A stretch of DNA of 64,000 nt from Alteribacter populi (GTDB taxonomy: Bacteria > Bacillota > Bacilli > Bacillales > Salisediminibacteriaceae), in NCBI RefSeq assembly GCF_002352765.1, contig NZ_KZ293963.1, positions 518,368 through 582,367 of the forward strand, in the 5' to 3' direction. Positions 33,781 through 42,403 of this stretch are shown one piece after another. The position numbers and the translations under genes were made by a program. The stretch's first letter is position 1. Each line of letters opens with the position of its first letter. The notes beneath the pieces were generated by a model. It was not told where the DNA came from and did no database searches. It saw only the letters and a program-made list of their open reading frames with translations.

Positions 33781-35802
33781 ATGACAACAGTAAAAAAGAG
33801 TAAGGTTGCTGAAGATTTTCATGGCACAATCGTAGAAGATCCTTATCGATGGTTAGAAGATCCTGAATCGGAGGAAACAAAAATGTGGGGAGAGCATTGG
33901 AAAAACCAGTGCGACCTTTACTTTTCAAAAAGCCAATCGCAAACACAAGATAAAGAACGGTTAACCGAGCTCTGGAATTATTCGAAATTCTTTGTACCTA
34001 AAAAAGTCAACGATCGCTTGTTTTATCAAAAAAATATTGGGCTGCAAAATCAAGCTGTATTATATATGAACAAGGACGGTCAAGAAGAAGTGATCCTTGA
34101 TCCAAACTATTTAAGTGAAGATGGAACAGTAGCGATGACAAACTATTCTTTCAGTCGAAATGGTAGATACATAGCTTATTCAACTTCTGTTCACGGAAGC
34201 GACTGGCAGGAGATTCACGTCCGCGATATTGATAAAAGTACTGATTTAGCTGATGTAATTGAATGGGTGCGGTTTACCCCTTTGGCGTGGGCTCCTGACC
34301 ATTCAGGTTTTTTCTATAGCCGTTTTCCAGAAACGTGTACAGTGAAAAAAGAAGACGAAGCTAATTTTAATCGTGTCTATTTTCATAAACTAGGAACGTC
34401 GCAAACAGAAGATGAACTTATTCATGAACAGCCAGAAGATAAAGAGCTTCTCTTTGCACCATCAGTAACTGAAGATGAGCAGTTTTTAATCTTACATGTT
34501 CGCTTTGGTACTGCTGCTCAAAACCGTTTCTACGTAAAACCTCTCCATTCGTCAGTACCTTTTACAAGATTACTTGATGAACAGGATGCCGAATACAATT
34601 ACATCACTAACGAAGGAAATACATTTTATTTTCAAACCGACCTGGATGCACCTAAAAAACGTGTCGTTGCAATTAACTTAAACGCTCCAGAAAAAACGTC
34701 ATGGAAAGAAATTATCGCTGAAACAGACGATACCATCGATGAAGTCGTGTGCGTGAACGGTAAGTTTGTTGTTGCTTATCTTAAAGATGCACATCATAAG
34801 CTTACGATTTATGATCTAAAAGGATACCGCCAAAGAGACATAGGCCTGCCGATTATCGGATCGCTCACAAATATTACCGGAGGAAAAGAAGACGAGGACA
34901 TGTATTTTGGCCTCACGTCTTATTTGAATCCAACTGTCGTGTATAAGTACAATTTCAATAATGGACGTCTTGATGTCTTTGCAGGGTCTTCGTTATCTGT
35001 GGATACAAATCAATTTGTTACTGAACAGGTTTTCTACCCATCTAAAGACGGAACAAAGGTGCCGATGTTTATTACTCATCGAAAAGGGATAGAGCTAAAC
35101 GGTAAAAATCGAGTAATCCTTTATGGGTACGGGGGATTTACCGTAAGCCAGACACCAGCGTTTAATCCATCAATCCTTCGCTGGTTAGAAAAAGGCGGGG
35201 TTTATGCTGTGGCAAATCTGCGTGGCGGTGCGGAGTATGGAGAAGAATGGCACAAAGCTGGCATGCTTGAGAACAAACAAAATGTATTTGATGACTTTAT
35301 TGCTGCCGGTGAATGGTTAATCAAACGCGAGTACACGGAATCAAGTAAACTCTCAATCATGGGTGGTTCAAACGGAGGGCTTTTAGTGGCTGCATGTATG
35401 GTGCAACGACCTGACCTCTTCGGTGCTGTAGTATGTCGTGTTCCTGTTATCGACATGCTCAGATATCACAAATTTACAATTGGCCGTTACTGGATGCCGG
35501 AATACGGGGACCCGGAAAAAGCGGACCATTTTCCGTTTTTATATCGCTATTCCCCACTACACAATGTAAAAGAGGGGGCGACTTATCCACCTGTACTCAT
35601 TGCAACAGCTGAAAGTGATGACCGGGTTGTTCCTGCTCATGCGAAAAAGTTTGCCGCAACACTAAATGAAAAAGCGAGTGCTGATTCTAAGGTTGTTTTA
35701 CGATTAGAATCAAAAGCTGGTCACGGACTCGGAAAACCTACTTCAAAGCTCATTGATGAGTGGGTTGACTTCTATTCGTTTTTAGAGAGAGAATTGCATT
35801 AA
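33781..35802 (+). CDS. prolyl oligopeptidase (S9A)
   Basis: 673 residues from ATG 33781 with AGGGAGG upstream. Cytoplasmic serine peptidase cleaving after proline in short peptides. Seven-bladed propeller region about 60-400, then an alpha/beta hydrolase domain. Catalytic Ser530 in IMGGSNGGLLV, Asp613 in ATAESDDRVVP and His648 in KAGHGLG. N-terminus DPYRWLEDPESEET is the usual POP start. No signal peptide. Monocistronic with its own terminator. Confidence 0.93.
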   Translation: MTTVKKSKVAEDFHGTIVEDPYRWLEDPESEETKMWGEHWKNQCDLYFSKSQSQTQDKERLTELWNYSKFFVPKKVNDRLFYQKNIGLQNQAVLYMNKDGQEEVILDPNYLSEDGTVAMTNYSFSRNGRYIAYSTSVHGSDWQEIHVRDIDKSTDLADVIEWVRFTPLAWAPDHSGFFYSRFPETCTVKKEDEANFNRVYFHKLGTSQTEDELIHEQPEDKELLFAPSVTEDEQFLILHVRFGTAAQNRFYVKPLHSSVPFTRLLDEQDAEYNYITNEGNTFYFQTDLDAPKKRVVAINLNAPEKTSWKEIIAETDDTIDEVVCVNGKFVVAYLKDAHHKLTIYDLKGYRQRDIGLPIIGSLTNITGGKEDEDMYFGLTSYLNPTVVYKYNFNNGRLDVFAGSSLSVDTNQFVTEQVFYPSKDGTKVPMFITHRKGIELNGKNRVILYGYGGFTVSQTPAFNPSILRWLEKGGVYAVANLRGGAEYGEEWHKAGMLENKQNVFDDFIAAGEWLIKREYTESSKLSIMGGSNGGLLVAACMVQRPDLFGAVVCRVPVIDMLRYHKFTIGRYWMPEYGDPEKADHFPFLYRYSPLHNVKEGATYPPVLIATAESDDRVVPAHAKKFAATLNEKASADSKVVLRLESKAGHGLGKPTSKLIDEWVDFYSFLERELH

Positions 35803-35811
35803 TCGTCTTTT

Positions 35812-35848
35812 CAGACTGTCTCTTTATACTGGAGGCAGTCTGTTTTTG
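35812..35848 (+). terminator. Rho-independent terminator of the prolyl oligopeptidase gene
   Basis: CAGACTG-CTC paired with GAG-CAGTCTG, followed by T5, ten bases after the stop. Confidence 0.85.
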
Positions 35849-35953
35849 TCTCATTATCATTGAGTATTTAAATTTCACGTACTCCAGTTTCATGGTAAAA
35901 TATGAAAATAAGCCTTATTTATCGAAATTTTCAGTCTAATAGGTGGGATTAAT

Positions 35954-36400
35954 ATGTTTATCGTCAATGTTGAAGGGGCTGTTTTTCATAATGGTAAGTG
36001 GTTGATCATCAAGCGAAGTGCAAAAGAAGACCATGGTCCAGGCATGCTCTCGTTAGTTGGTGGAAAGGCAGAGAGAGAAGGAAATACTACAGATATTTTA
36101 GAAAGAACATTAAAACGTGAAATTGAAGAAGAAGTTGGTATCCGTGTAAAAGAAGGCATGCACTACGTACATAACACTTCGTTTGTTTCTGATACCGGCA
36201 TACATGTTGTTGATATTGTGTTTCTTTGTGAATATGAAAGTGGAATTGCCCATCCGAAAAGCCATGAAGAAGTTGCAGGTGTATATTGGATGGCGTATGA
36301 AGAAATTTTAAATCACCGATATGTACCAATATGGCCGAAAAATAGTATACGTTATGCAGAGGCTGTTCGAAAAAAGCTAAAAGCGGAGGTTAATAAATGA
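35954..36400 (+). CDS. Nudix hydrolase
   Basis: 148 residues, weak AGGTGGG site. Nudix box region GGKAEREGNTTDILERTLKR followed by EIEEEVGI: the catalytic REIEEEVG half is intact, while the spacing before it is a few residues longer than the classical GX5EX7REUXEEXGU, as seen in some subfamilies. Hydrolyses nucleoside diphosphates linked to another group; substrate unknown. Its stop overlaps the start of the acetyltransferase gene by four bases (ATGA), so the two are coupled. Confidence 0.82.
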   Translation: MFIVNVEGAVFHNGKWLIIKRSAKEDHGPGMLSLVGGKAEREGNTTDILERTLKREIEEEVGIRVKEGMHYVHNTSFVSDTGIHVVDIVFLCEYESGIAHPKSHEEVAGVYWMAYEEILNHRYVPIWPKNSIRYAEAVRKKLKAEVNK

Positions 36401-36960
36401 ATGTTCCCTTGATAGAAACTGAAAACTATCAACTAACCCAAATCAAGCGTGAAGACGCAGATGAGCTATTTTCGATAATGAGAGATAAGGAGACGATGAA
36501 ATTTATCACTCCACATCCTGTGGAAACGAAAGAGCAAATGAGGGGGAAAGTAGCCCATTATCTGACTCTCCTAGAAGAGAAGAAAGAACTCCCATGGACG
36601 ATTTTTGATCTAGTAAACAATTGCATGGTAGGAGTGTTTCGTTTACACAAACTTGACAACTGGCACAAAAAAGCGGAGATGAATGCTGTCATTAGAAGTG
36701 AATATCAACAGCAAGGTGTCATGACGGAGGTTTTACCTGAAATATTATCTTATGTTTTTAAAACACTTAAATTAAACCGGTTAGTTGGAGATATTTTTGC
36801 AGGAAACAAAGGATCAGAAAAGCTTTTGCTCAAATACGGCTTTCACCGTGACGGAATTTTGAGACAAACCGATTTTGATGGGGAAAAATTCCATGATACG
36901 GTTGTTTATTCGTTATTGCGTGCTGAGTATCTTACGCTTCAAAAGGAGCAGATAAGATGA
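36397..36960 (+). CDS. GNAT acetyltransferase, RimJ/RimL type
   Basis: 187 residues, ATG overlapping the Nudix stop. Starts LIETENYQLTQIKREDADEL, a typical RimJ/RimL opening. The acetyl-CoA site lies in IRSEYQQQGVMTEVLPEIL and the end LLLKYGFHRDGILRQ is conserved in this subfamily. Acceptor unknown. Directly behind its TGA, in the same frame, the remains of a methyltransferase begin, so this gene sits at a deletion boundary. Confidence 0.85.
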   Translation: MNVPLIETENYQLTQIKREDADELFSIMRDKETMKFITPHPVETKEQMRGKVAHYLTLLEEKKELPWTIFDLVNNCMVGVFRLHKLDNWHKKAEMNAVIRSEYQQQGVMTEVLPEILSYVFKTLKLNRLVGDIFAGNKGSEKLLLKYGFHRDGILRQTDFDGEKFHDTVVYSLLRAEYLTLQKEQIR

Positions 36961-37340
36961 TGGAAGCTCCTTCAATCGGTACAAGCTCACTTATCTACAG
37001 GTGGAACGTTCATCTTTGCCACACAATTTTCTGATGCTAAAGGCTTTCTTTCTGAAGGGGAAGAAGAGATTACATACCAAAATGAAAATGGTCAACATAT
37101 TTGTGTGAAAACAATAGAAAGTTATGATTCGCTCATGCAAATCCTTCATTATAAAACGACTAAATTCCATGAAAGGAAAGAAATTGCCTTTCATACGATT
37201 CGTTTAAGTTATGTTTTTCCGCAAGAATTAAAATTACTTTACTTCTTGAGAGTAATGGATTTTACGGAGGTTGGGATCAAGTGCCGCTCCATGAAAATTC
37301 CAGTGAGATGATAGTTGTATGTGAAAAAAATAGGGAGGGG
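36961..37340 (+). pseudogene. C-terminal remnant of a class I SAM methyltransferase
   Basis: Right after the acetyltransferase stop the same frame reads WKLLQSVQAHLSTGGTFIFA, then TQFSDAKGFLSEGEEEITYQ, ESYDSLMQILHYKTTKF and LSYVFPQELKLLYFL, the C-terminal half of a Methyltransf_25/11-type enzyme. Near 37250 the coding frame shifts: the adjacent frame continues SNGFYGGWDQVPLHENSSEM and IVVCEK. A run of seven A (about 37324-37330) then carries a second apparent shift, since one more A would give a stop just before the next gene's ribosome binding site. The SAM-binding N-terminal half is gone. Not functional. Confidence 0.72.
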
Positions 37341-37346
37341 AACTAC

Positions 37347-37733
37347 TTGTTACACCATGTTGAAATTTATGTGTCAGATCTCGCTTCTTCACAACCATTT
37401 TGGGGTTGGCTTCTTGGAGAGCTTGGATATAAAAAGTACCAGGAGTGGGAAAAAGGAGTAAGTTGGAGACATCACGACTGTTACCTTGTTTTTGTCCAAG
37501 CAGAAAAGAGATTTCTAGAGATATCTTATCACCGTAGCCGAGTTGGCTTGAACCACCTTGCATTTCAAGTGGCAACGAAACATGAGGTAGATCAGCTAAC
37601 AAAAAATTTAAAAGAGAGAAATGTTACGATCCTGTATAATGACCGACACCCATTTGCTGGCGGTCCTGATCACTACGCGGTTTATTTCGAAGATCCTGAT
37701 CGGATAAAAGTAGAGGTGGTGGCTCAAAACTAA
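37347..37733 (+). CDS. VOC (glyoxalase) family protein
   Basis: 128 residues from TTG 37347, preceded by GGGAGGGG at 6 bases; the upstream part of the open frame is methyltransferase debris. LHHVEIYVSDLASSQPFWGW opens the VOC module, and FAGGPDHYAVYFEDPDRIKV with the terminal Glu closes it; His and Glu metal-ligand positions are present. Small cytoplasmic enzyme or binding protein of unknown substrate. The only intact gene in this stretch of remnants. Confidence 0.75.
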   Translation: MLHHVEIYVSDLASSQPFWGWLLGELGYKKYQEWEKGVSWRHHDCYLVFVQAEKRFLEISYHRSRVGLNHLAFQVATKHEVDQLTKNLKERNVTILYNDRHPFAGGPDHYAVYFEDPDRIKVEVVAQN

Positions 37734-37999
37734 ACTTTAGCATTATCAAAGAGACGGAGCTTTCCTTTTTCCATTGTAATATTAAGGCGATTAATATGTG
37801 GTGCAACTTCATAATCAAAGAAAAATAACAATTGATCAATCTGCGCTTTTTCGTCATTCGTATTTAACTCATCCAGAGTTAATTTAAATTTTGAAGCTCC
37901 TCAGGTGCTTTTTTCATTATAGCCAATTCGAAAACCTGGTTTTGATTGCTTGCCTTGGAGCTTTTTAAGGAACTGTAGTGCTTCAGGAGAAATTTGCAT
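37730..37999 (-). pseudogene. HesB-like Fe-S protein frame with one internal TGA (nonsense or Sec)
   Basis: From ATG 37999 the frame encodes MQISPEALQFLKKLQGKQSK through GYNEKST, then TGA (37901-37903), then GASKFKLTLDELNTNDEKAQ to KLRLFDNAKV and a normal TAG: 89 codons with a single defect. Both halves fit the HesB/IscA-like fold, and TGA falls where relatives carry Cys or, in HesB-like selenoproteins, selenocysteine (U-G-x-x-K/F-x-L-x-L-D-E). A 7-base hairpin with a TGGAT loop lies 25 bases from TGA to loop. The neighbours are pseudogenes, so a Cys-to-stop mutation is the simpler reading. AAAGGAAGG lies 12 bases upstream. Family assignment is moderate. Confidence 0.5.
37864..37882 (-). promoter_or_regulatory. 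hairpin downstream of the in-frame TGA (SECIS-like geometry)
   Basis: TTAACTC, loop TGGAT, GAGTTAA on the minus strand. The loop has G at its second position and begins 25 bases after the TGA, within the 16-37 base range I recall for bacterial SECIS elements. A short AU-rich stem like this can also occur by chance. Confidence 0.3.
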
Positions 38000-38017
38000 T
38001 TTTTCAACCATCCTTCC

Positions 38018-38554
38018 TTTAAATACGAACTCATAAACCTGATCACTAAAATCCAACGTAAAGCCTAACGATTCAGCTAGTTTTATAGATAGAATGTTGT
38101 TATTCATACAATCCCAAATTGGGAAAACATTCCGTTGCACGCATTCTTAAAGAAGGCGGATCGTAACACCTTTCCCGTACCCTTAGTTAACATTATCGCC
38201 TTATTTCCGATGTCATTTAAAACATTATTTTCCTCGTAACGATAACGCGCTGAACGGTCTTTTCCAATAGACTGTCGTCAAATAACCGTTCAATAACTGC
38301 ACCTCATTGACTATGTTAACCAACTTTTATTTGAGTATCAAGAGTACTACAAATAAACTAATTCATGATTTCCTATAAAACAAAAACCATCATTAGTGCC
38401 CGGCCAAACGAGGGCGAGGGTGGGTTGATCAGCTTTATCAAGAAACAGTTCTGCTTGGGTGGGGGCCGTGCACAAAGGAATGGATGTCCACTAGTGTTTT
38501 ACGGGTTAAAAACGAAATACATCGATGAAATTCTTTCGCCTTTAACTCAACCAT
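38018..38554 (-). pseudogene. GNAT_acetyltran (ZmaR-like) acetyltransferase, decayed
   Basis: Begins at ATG 38554 with AAAGGAGGAG upstream: MVELKAKEFHRCISFLTRKT, LVDIHSFVHG. The frame then shifts near 38450 and continues in the next frame as DKADQPTLALVWPGTNDGF and CFIGNHE. A middle part is missing or unreadable, and the end survives as YGKGVTIRLL, a TAA in place of a sense codon, ECVQRNVFPIWDCMNNN and LAESLGF to YEFVF. The P-x-WDC-x-N-N-x-S-x-x-LAE-x-LGF block identifies the family. At least two frameshifts and one nonsense codon. Confidence 0.72.
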
Positions 38555-38679
38555 AGATACTCCTCCTTTTAATGTGGCACCCTTATTTTACCATGAACAA
38601 AGTAGAAATGAACCTAGGTATTCGCTTTACTATGAGGAGTGGTACAATATTTCTAAAAGGTAATACAAAGGAGATTTAA

Positions 38680-39564
38680 ATGACACAAAAAACACTGTTG
38701 CTAATCGATGGATTCAACTTATTAAGCCGAGGGTACTTCGCTACCAGTTATGGGCGTAGTGATGAACAGTTGAGAAATAGCCAAGGGGTGTATACGAATG
38801 CGCTGCGGGTATTTTTCCAAAAACTTTTCAACTTAGTTTCTCAACACAACGTTACTCATCTAGCCGTTGCTTGGGATGTGAAGCGTGATGAAACCACGCG
38901 GAGTCTGGAGCATGATTTTTACAAGTCACAGCGAAATGATTTGCCGGAGCCATTAATTGAACAATATGAGACCTTAACAAATATGCTGGATAAAATGGAT
39001 ATTGCTCAAATTACCGTTCCTGCTTATGAAGCCGATGACGTGATCGGGACGCTGGCAACAAAATGGTCTTCGGAAGGTGAAGGGAGCTGTCTTATTTACA
39101 GTAACGACCGTGACTTATTTCAGCTCCTTAGCCCTAGCGTTTCACAAATCATTAATCGCAGAAAAGAAGAGTTTGTTTATACACATGGTCACTTTGAAGA
39201 GGAGTTCGGAATCCAATCCAATCAGTGGGTTGATGTAAAAGCATTGTTAGGCGATCGTAGTGATAACATTCCAGGATGCCCGGGAATTGGGGAAAAGTCA
39301 GCCTTGCCTCTCATACAAGAATACGGCTCCATTGATACGGTTTATGAAAAAATTGAGGACTTAGATAAAAAATATAACCGCTACAAAAAGAAACTCATAG
39401 CTGGAAAAGAAACGACCTATATTAGTAAAGAATTGTCACAAATCATCTGTGAAATAGAGGCTTTGGAAGACTTTTTATTCGATGAGTTACAACTAAATCT
39501 ATCAGAGCAGAAAATTTTAAAATCGTTAAATGATATGGAAGTACGCGTAAAGCTTTCGATTTAA
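38680..39564 (+). CDS. ypcP: 5'-3' exonuclease / flap endonuclease, YpcP type
   Basis: 294 residues, AAGGAG site. Stand-alone relative of the 5' nuclease domain of DNA polymerase I; removes RNA primers and flaps during replication and repair. Metal-binding motifs: LLIDGFNLLSRGYFA (about 6-20), AYEADDVIGTLATKW (about 120), YSNDRDLFQLL (about 143), and the helix-hairpin-helix LGDRSDNIPGCPGIGEKSA (about 190-208). Length fits B. subtilis YpcP (about 296). There ypcP neighbours the dynamin gene ypbR; here they are 23 kb apart. Confidence 0.9.
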   Translation: MTQKTLLLIDGFNLLSRGYFATSYGRSDEQLRNSQGVYTNALRVFFQKLFNLVSQHNVTHLAVAWDVKRDETTRSLEHDFYKSQRNDLPEPLIEQYETLTNMLDKMDIAQITVPAYEADDVIGTLATKWSSEGEGSCLIYSNDRDLFQLLSPSVSQIINRRKEEFVYTHGHFEEEFGIQSNQWVDVKALLGDRSDNIPGCPGIGEKSALPLIQEYGSIDTVYEKIEDLDKKYNRYKKKLIAGKETTYISKELSQIICEIEALEDFLFDELQLNLSEQKILKSLNDMEVRVKLSI

Positions 39565-39584
39565 AATGGGGGAGGTTAACCGTT

Positions 39585-40064
39585 ATGAATGGAACTTTAA
39601 AAGCATTTCAACTGTGGCGGGAACGAGCGATTTTGACAATTTCAGCTACTTCAGAAGAGTTAGCAGATCATGTGCCGGATGGATTTAAAAACAATATCCG
39701 CTGGAATGCAGGACATATCCTCGCCAATTTGAACCACAAGCTTGAACCATTAAGTGACGAAAAAGAAGAATTAGATTCTGGTTTTCGTGAACTGTTCTTA
39801 AATGGGACGAGCCCTGCGGATTGGGAAGGTAGAGATGTGCCTTTACTCGAAACAATTATTTTATTACTTAAGGAACAGCAAGAGTGGGTTCTTCGAAACG
39901 AAAAGTCAATTTTAAACGCTCGTTTAACCAAGTCATTTCGCGGTATGGAAACGGGTGAGGAGCTTATTCAACTTTTAATTGGTCATGATAGTATGCACAT
40001 CGGTGTGATTAATAGCATTAAATATGCTTCACGAATTGATGATGTTTGGGGAAAAACAAAGTAG
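39585..40064 (+). CDS. DinB-family protein
   Basis: 159 residues, GGGGGAGG site, 20 bases behind the exonuclease gene and probably cotranscribed. IRWNAGHILANLNH (about 39-52) and LIQLLIGHDSMHIGVINSI (about 126-144) carry the His positions of the DinB_2 four-helix bundle. Sequence is unlike the DinB gene at 12588, so they are not recent duplicates. Function unknown. Confidence 0.78.
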   Translation: MNGTLKAFQLWRERAILTISATSEELADHVPDGFKNNIRWNAGHILANLNHKLEPLSDEKEELDSGFRELFLNGTSPADWEGRDVPLLETIILLLKEQQEWVLRNEKSILNARLTKSFRGMETGEELIQLLIGHDSMHIGVINSIKYASRIDDVWGKTK

Positions 40065-40111
40065 GGCTGTCTTTTGGCAGTCTTTTTTCTTTGAAAGATC
40101 AGAAAGTATAG

Positions 40112-40183
40112 AGCGTACTGCTACCTTCGCGCTCTCGTTTTATGAGACTTTAAAACATTCGGCGGAAGCTAAGCCGTATTTAA
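40112..40183. repeat. family P palindromic repeat, copy 4 (degenerate)
   Basis: GCTACCTTCGCGCTCTCGTT, then ATGAGACTTTAAAACATTCG and GCGGAAGCTAAGCCGT; the nested CCTTGAGAC part has been lost. Confidence 0.65.
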
Positions 40184-40309
40184 GAAAAGAACGCTATGCG
40201 CCTTTTCTTTAAGGGGATTTTTAGCTTGACTAATTTTCTTGAATTTATGTGCAAAAAACATTTATGAACGTGATGTGTGCAATCGTACCAGGGAATGATA
40301 TTCGTTCTA

Positions 40310-40356
40310 TTGACAATATAATTTAATTGCGATATATTTTACTTACAAAAAGTAAG
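40310..40356 (+). promoter_or_regulatory. sigma-A promoter with operator-like repeat for the dioxygenase gene
   Basis: TTGACA (40310-40315), 17-base spacer, TATATT (40333-40338), then CTTAC-AAAAA-GTAAG (40342-40356) at the expected transcription start. A repeat in this position would block initiation. Its form resembles sites of HxlR/DUF24-type redox repressors that control such dioxygenases in B. subtilis (from memory). Confidence 0.6.
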
Positions 40357-40427
40357 CTATTGAATAACGGTAGGCTAAAGTTATCCAGTATTGAGCAAAT
40401 TAACTAGATCATTTGAGGAGGAGTATT

Positions 40428-41405
40428 ATGAATATCAAAGGAATCCATCACGTATCTGCACTCACAGCGAATGCTCATGAAAATTTCCGTTTCTATACAG
40501 AAGTAATAGGCATGCGCTTAGTTAAAAAAACGGTAAATCAAGATGATACATCCGTTTACCATCTGTTTTATGGTGACGAAAAGGGGAATCCAGGGACTGA
40601 ACTGACCTTTTTTGAAATACCAATGGCTGCTAAAAATCACGGAGGGGTAAGCAGCATTTCCACTATTGGACTACGTGTTGCATCCGATGAGGCATTAACT
40701 TATTGGGAAAAGCGGCTTGACGATTACGGTGTTAAACGAAGTCAAATCGTCGAACGAGCTGGGAAAAAGTATTTGGACTTTGAGGATTTTGAAGGACAAC
40801 GACTCACTTTTGTTTCTGATGAAAAAAATTCAGGTGTTTCTCCAGGGAGGCCATGGAATAAAGCACCTGTGCCACAAGAAAAAGGTGCAACCGGATTAGG
40901 GCCAGTAAAATTAACGGTCCGTAAACCGGATTCTACTATTACAGTATTGACTGAAATTCTTGGTTTTCGAAAAACAGATCGCTCCTACGCATCCTCAGTA
41001 GATGATCAATCTGATATTCTCGTTTATGAAACAGGAGAAGGGGGAAACGGAGCAGAAGTTCACATTGAAGAAAGGTCAGACCTTCCTCCAGAACGAATGG
41101 GAAGAGGCGGTGTCCACCATGTTGCTTTCAGAGTGGAGAATGAAGAAGAGCTTCAACAATGGGTGCAAAAAATTCAGCAATTGCAAATCCCGAACTCTGG
41201 CTTCGTAGATAGATTTTATTTCCGGTCCCTTTACTTTAGGGAGCCAAACGGAATTTTATTTGAGTTAGCCACAGATGGACCGGGCTTTGATACTGATGAG
41301 AGCCTGGATAGCTTAGGTGAAAGCTTAGCTTTGCCACCATTTTTTGAATCAAAACGTGAAGAAATTGAAGAGAAACTTAAGCCATTGGACACGAAAAGAT
41401 CATAG
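40428..41405 (+). CDS. mhqO: ring-cleaving (extradiol) dioxygenase, MhqO type
   Basis: 325 residues from ATG 40428 with GAGGAGG 7 bases upstream. Two VOC modules: MNIKGIHHVSALTANAHENF and GGVHHVAFRVENEEELQQW each start a half; ligands are His in IHHVSA, His in GGVHHVAF and Glu in GILFELATDGPGF. B. subtilis MhqO/MhqA-type enzymes act on quinones and hydroquinones and are induced by electrophile stress. An operator-like repeat at the promoter supports similar control. No oxidoreductase or regulator gene lies beside it. Confidence 0.85.
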   Translation: MNIKGIHHVSALTANAHENFRFYTEVIGMRLVKKTVNQDDTSVYHLFYGDEKGNPGTELTFFEIPMAAKNHGGVSSISTIGLRVASDEALTYWEKRLDDYGVKRSQIVERAGKKYLDFEDFEGQRLTFVSDEKNSGVSPGRPWNKAPVPQEKGATGLGPVKLTVRKPDSTITVLTEILGFRKTDRSYASSVDDQSDILVYETGEGGNGAEVHIEERSDLPPERMGRGGVHHVAFRVENEEELQQWVQKIQQLQIPNSGFVDRFYFRSLYFREPNGILFELATDGPGFDTDESLDSLGESLALPPFFESKREEIEEKLKPLDTKRS

Positions 41406-41886
41406 GATGTTAAACGCCAAAGGTCATATACCTTTGGCGTTTAATTATTTTCAAGCAGCTGATACCCTTACTTGATCGGATTTTCAACCATAAATGAGCA
41501 ATGTGGAGATTCGCCTGGACATTACTATAAAAGGGGGCAGATGCGGTTGAGAGTGGTTTCTCTCGATACAGCTTTATTTAAATTATTGTTATAAAAGAAG
41601 GTTTGCCTGTCTTAACAACTGAATCGAATCATTACGAAAAGTTAGGGAATAATCATCGTGAACTGTGAATGTAACATTTAGACACCCCAATTTTGAAAAT
41701 TCCTCGTTTTCATTATCATCAAATTAAACTTGCAAGCAGGGTTATCGAAACTTTTGTAGAATTACGGTTATTGTAGTTTTTTTAATTAAGCTGTTTTTGA
41801 AAATAAATAGTAACGATTTTTATAAAAAAGCCACTGATTAAGACAAAGGACTTAACTTATATTAAACTAAAATAGGGTGAAAAAAG
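41406..41886. other. 480-base intergenic stretch
   Basis: Begins with the dioxygenase terminator. Between about 41480 and 41670 short plus-strand frames (EQCGDSPGHYYKRGQ; LPVLTTESNHYEKLG) look protein-like but are interrupted and unrecognised; they may be debris of a lost gene. No promoter for fosB was identified with confidence. Confidence 0.4.
41412..41442 (+). terminator. Rho-independent terminator of the dioxygenase gene
   Basis: Perfect 13-base arms AAACGCCAAAGGT and complement around a 5-base loop, six bases past the stop. Confidence 0.85.
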
Positions 41887-42309
41887 ATGAAAATCCAAGG
41901 AATTAACCACTTTTTATTTTCTGTATCTGATTTAGACAGATCAGTAGAATTTTACAAGAGAATATTTTATGCAAAATTGCTAGTTAAAGGAAGGTCAACC
42001 GCTTATTTTGATTTGAACGGGATCTGGATTGCGTTAAATGAAGAGAAAGATATTCCGAGAAGTGACATTCATAAATCCTACACCCATATTGCTTTTACCA
42101 TTGACGAACAGGATATAGAGGAAATGTATGAAAAGCTTAGGTATGAGAACGTTACGATCCTTGAAGGACGAAAAAGAGATAAACGAGATAAAAAATCCAT
42201 TTATTTTTTAGATCCAGATGGCCATAAGTTTGAATTTCATACAGGCACGCTCCAAGACCGTCTCGAATATTATCAAGATGAAAAGCACCATATGAAGTTC
42301 TACATATAG
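41887..42309 (+). CDS. fosB: FosB metallothiol transferase (fosfomycin resistance)
   Basis: 140 residues, AGGGTG site. Near-full match to B. subtilis FosB as I recall it: INHFLFSVSDLDRSVEFYKR, AYFDLNGIWIALNEE, SYTHIAFTIDEQDIEEM, KSIYFLDPDGHKFEFHTG and LQDRLEYYQDEK. Metal ligands are the His of INHF, His of YTHIAF and Glu of FEFH. Opens the fosfomycin epoxide with bacillithiol in a Mg2+/Mn2+-dependent reaction, cytoplasmic. A chromosomal intrinsic copy, as in other bacilli; next to ddl, another cell-wall gene, but separated by about 95 bases. Confidence 0.95.
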   Translation: MKIQGINHFLFSVSDLDRSVEFYKRIFYAKLLVKGRSTAYFDLNGIWIALNEEKDIPRSDIHKSYTHIAFTIDEQDIEEMYEKLRYENVTILEGRKRDKRDKKSIYFLDPDGHKFEFHTGTLQDRLEYYQDEKHHMKFYI

Positions 42310-42403
42310 ATTGTAAAGTTTTCACAATGTAAATCATATGTTATTCGTCATTATTAATTGGTAACAATACTTAGATTATTCATTTTAAAAAGGAGTTTGA
42401 CTA

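Larger units (their letters stand above)
40065..40427. other. intergenic stretch with family P repeat and dioxygenase promoter
   Basis: 363 bases with no gene. Contains a degenerate family P copy (40112-40183), the promoter at 40310-40338 and the inverted repeat at 40342-40356. Confidence 0.55.

Noticed and set aside
38365..38556. A plus-strand frame of 63 codons.
   Set aside because: It is antisense to the recognisable N-terminal part of the decayed acetyltransferase (MVELKAKEFHRCISFLTRKT).
41480..41670. Protein-like short frames upstream of fosB.
   Set aside because: Interrupted and unrecognised; not enough to call a pseudogene.
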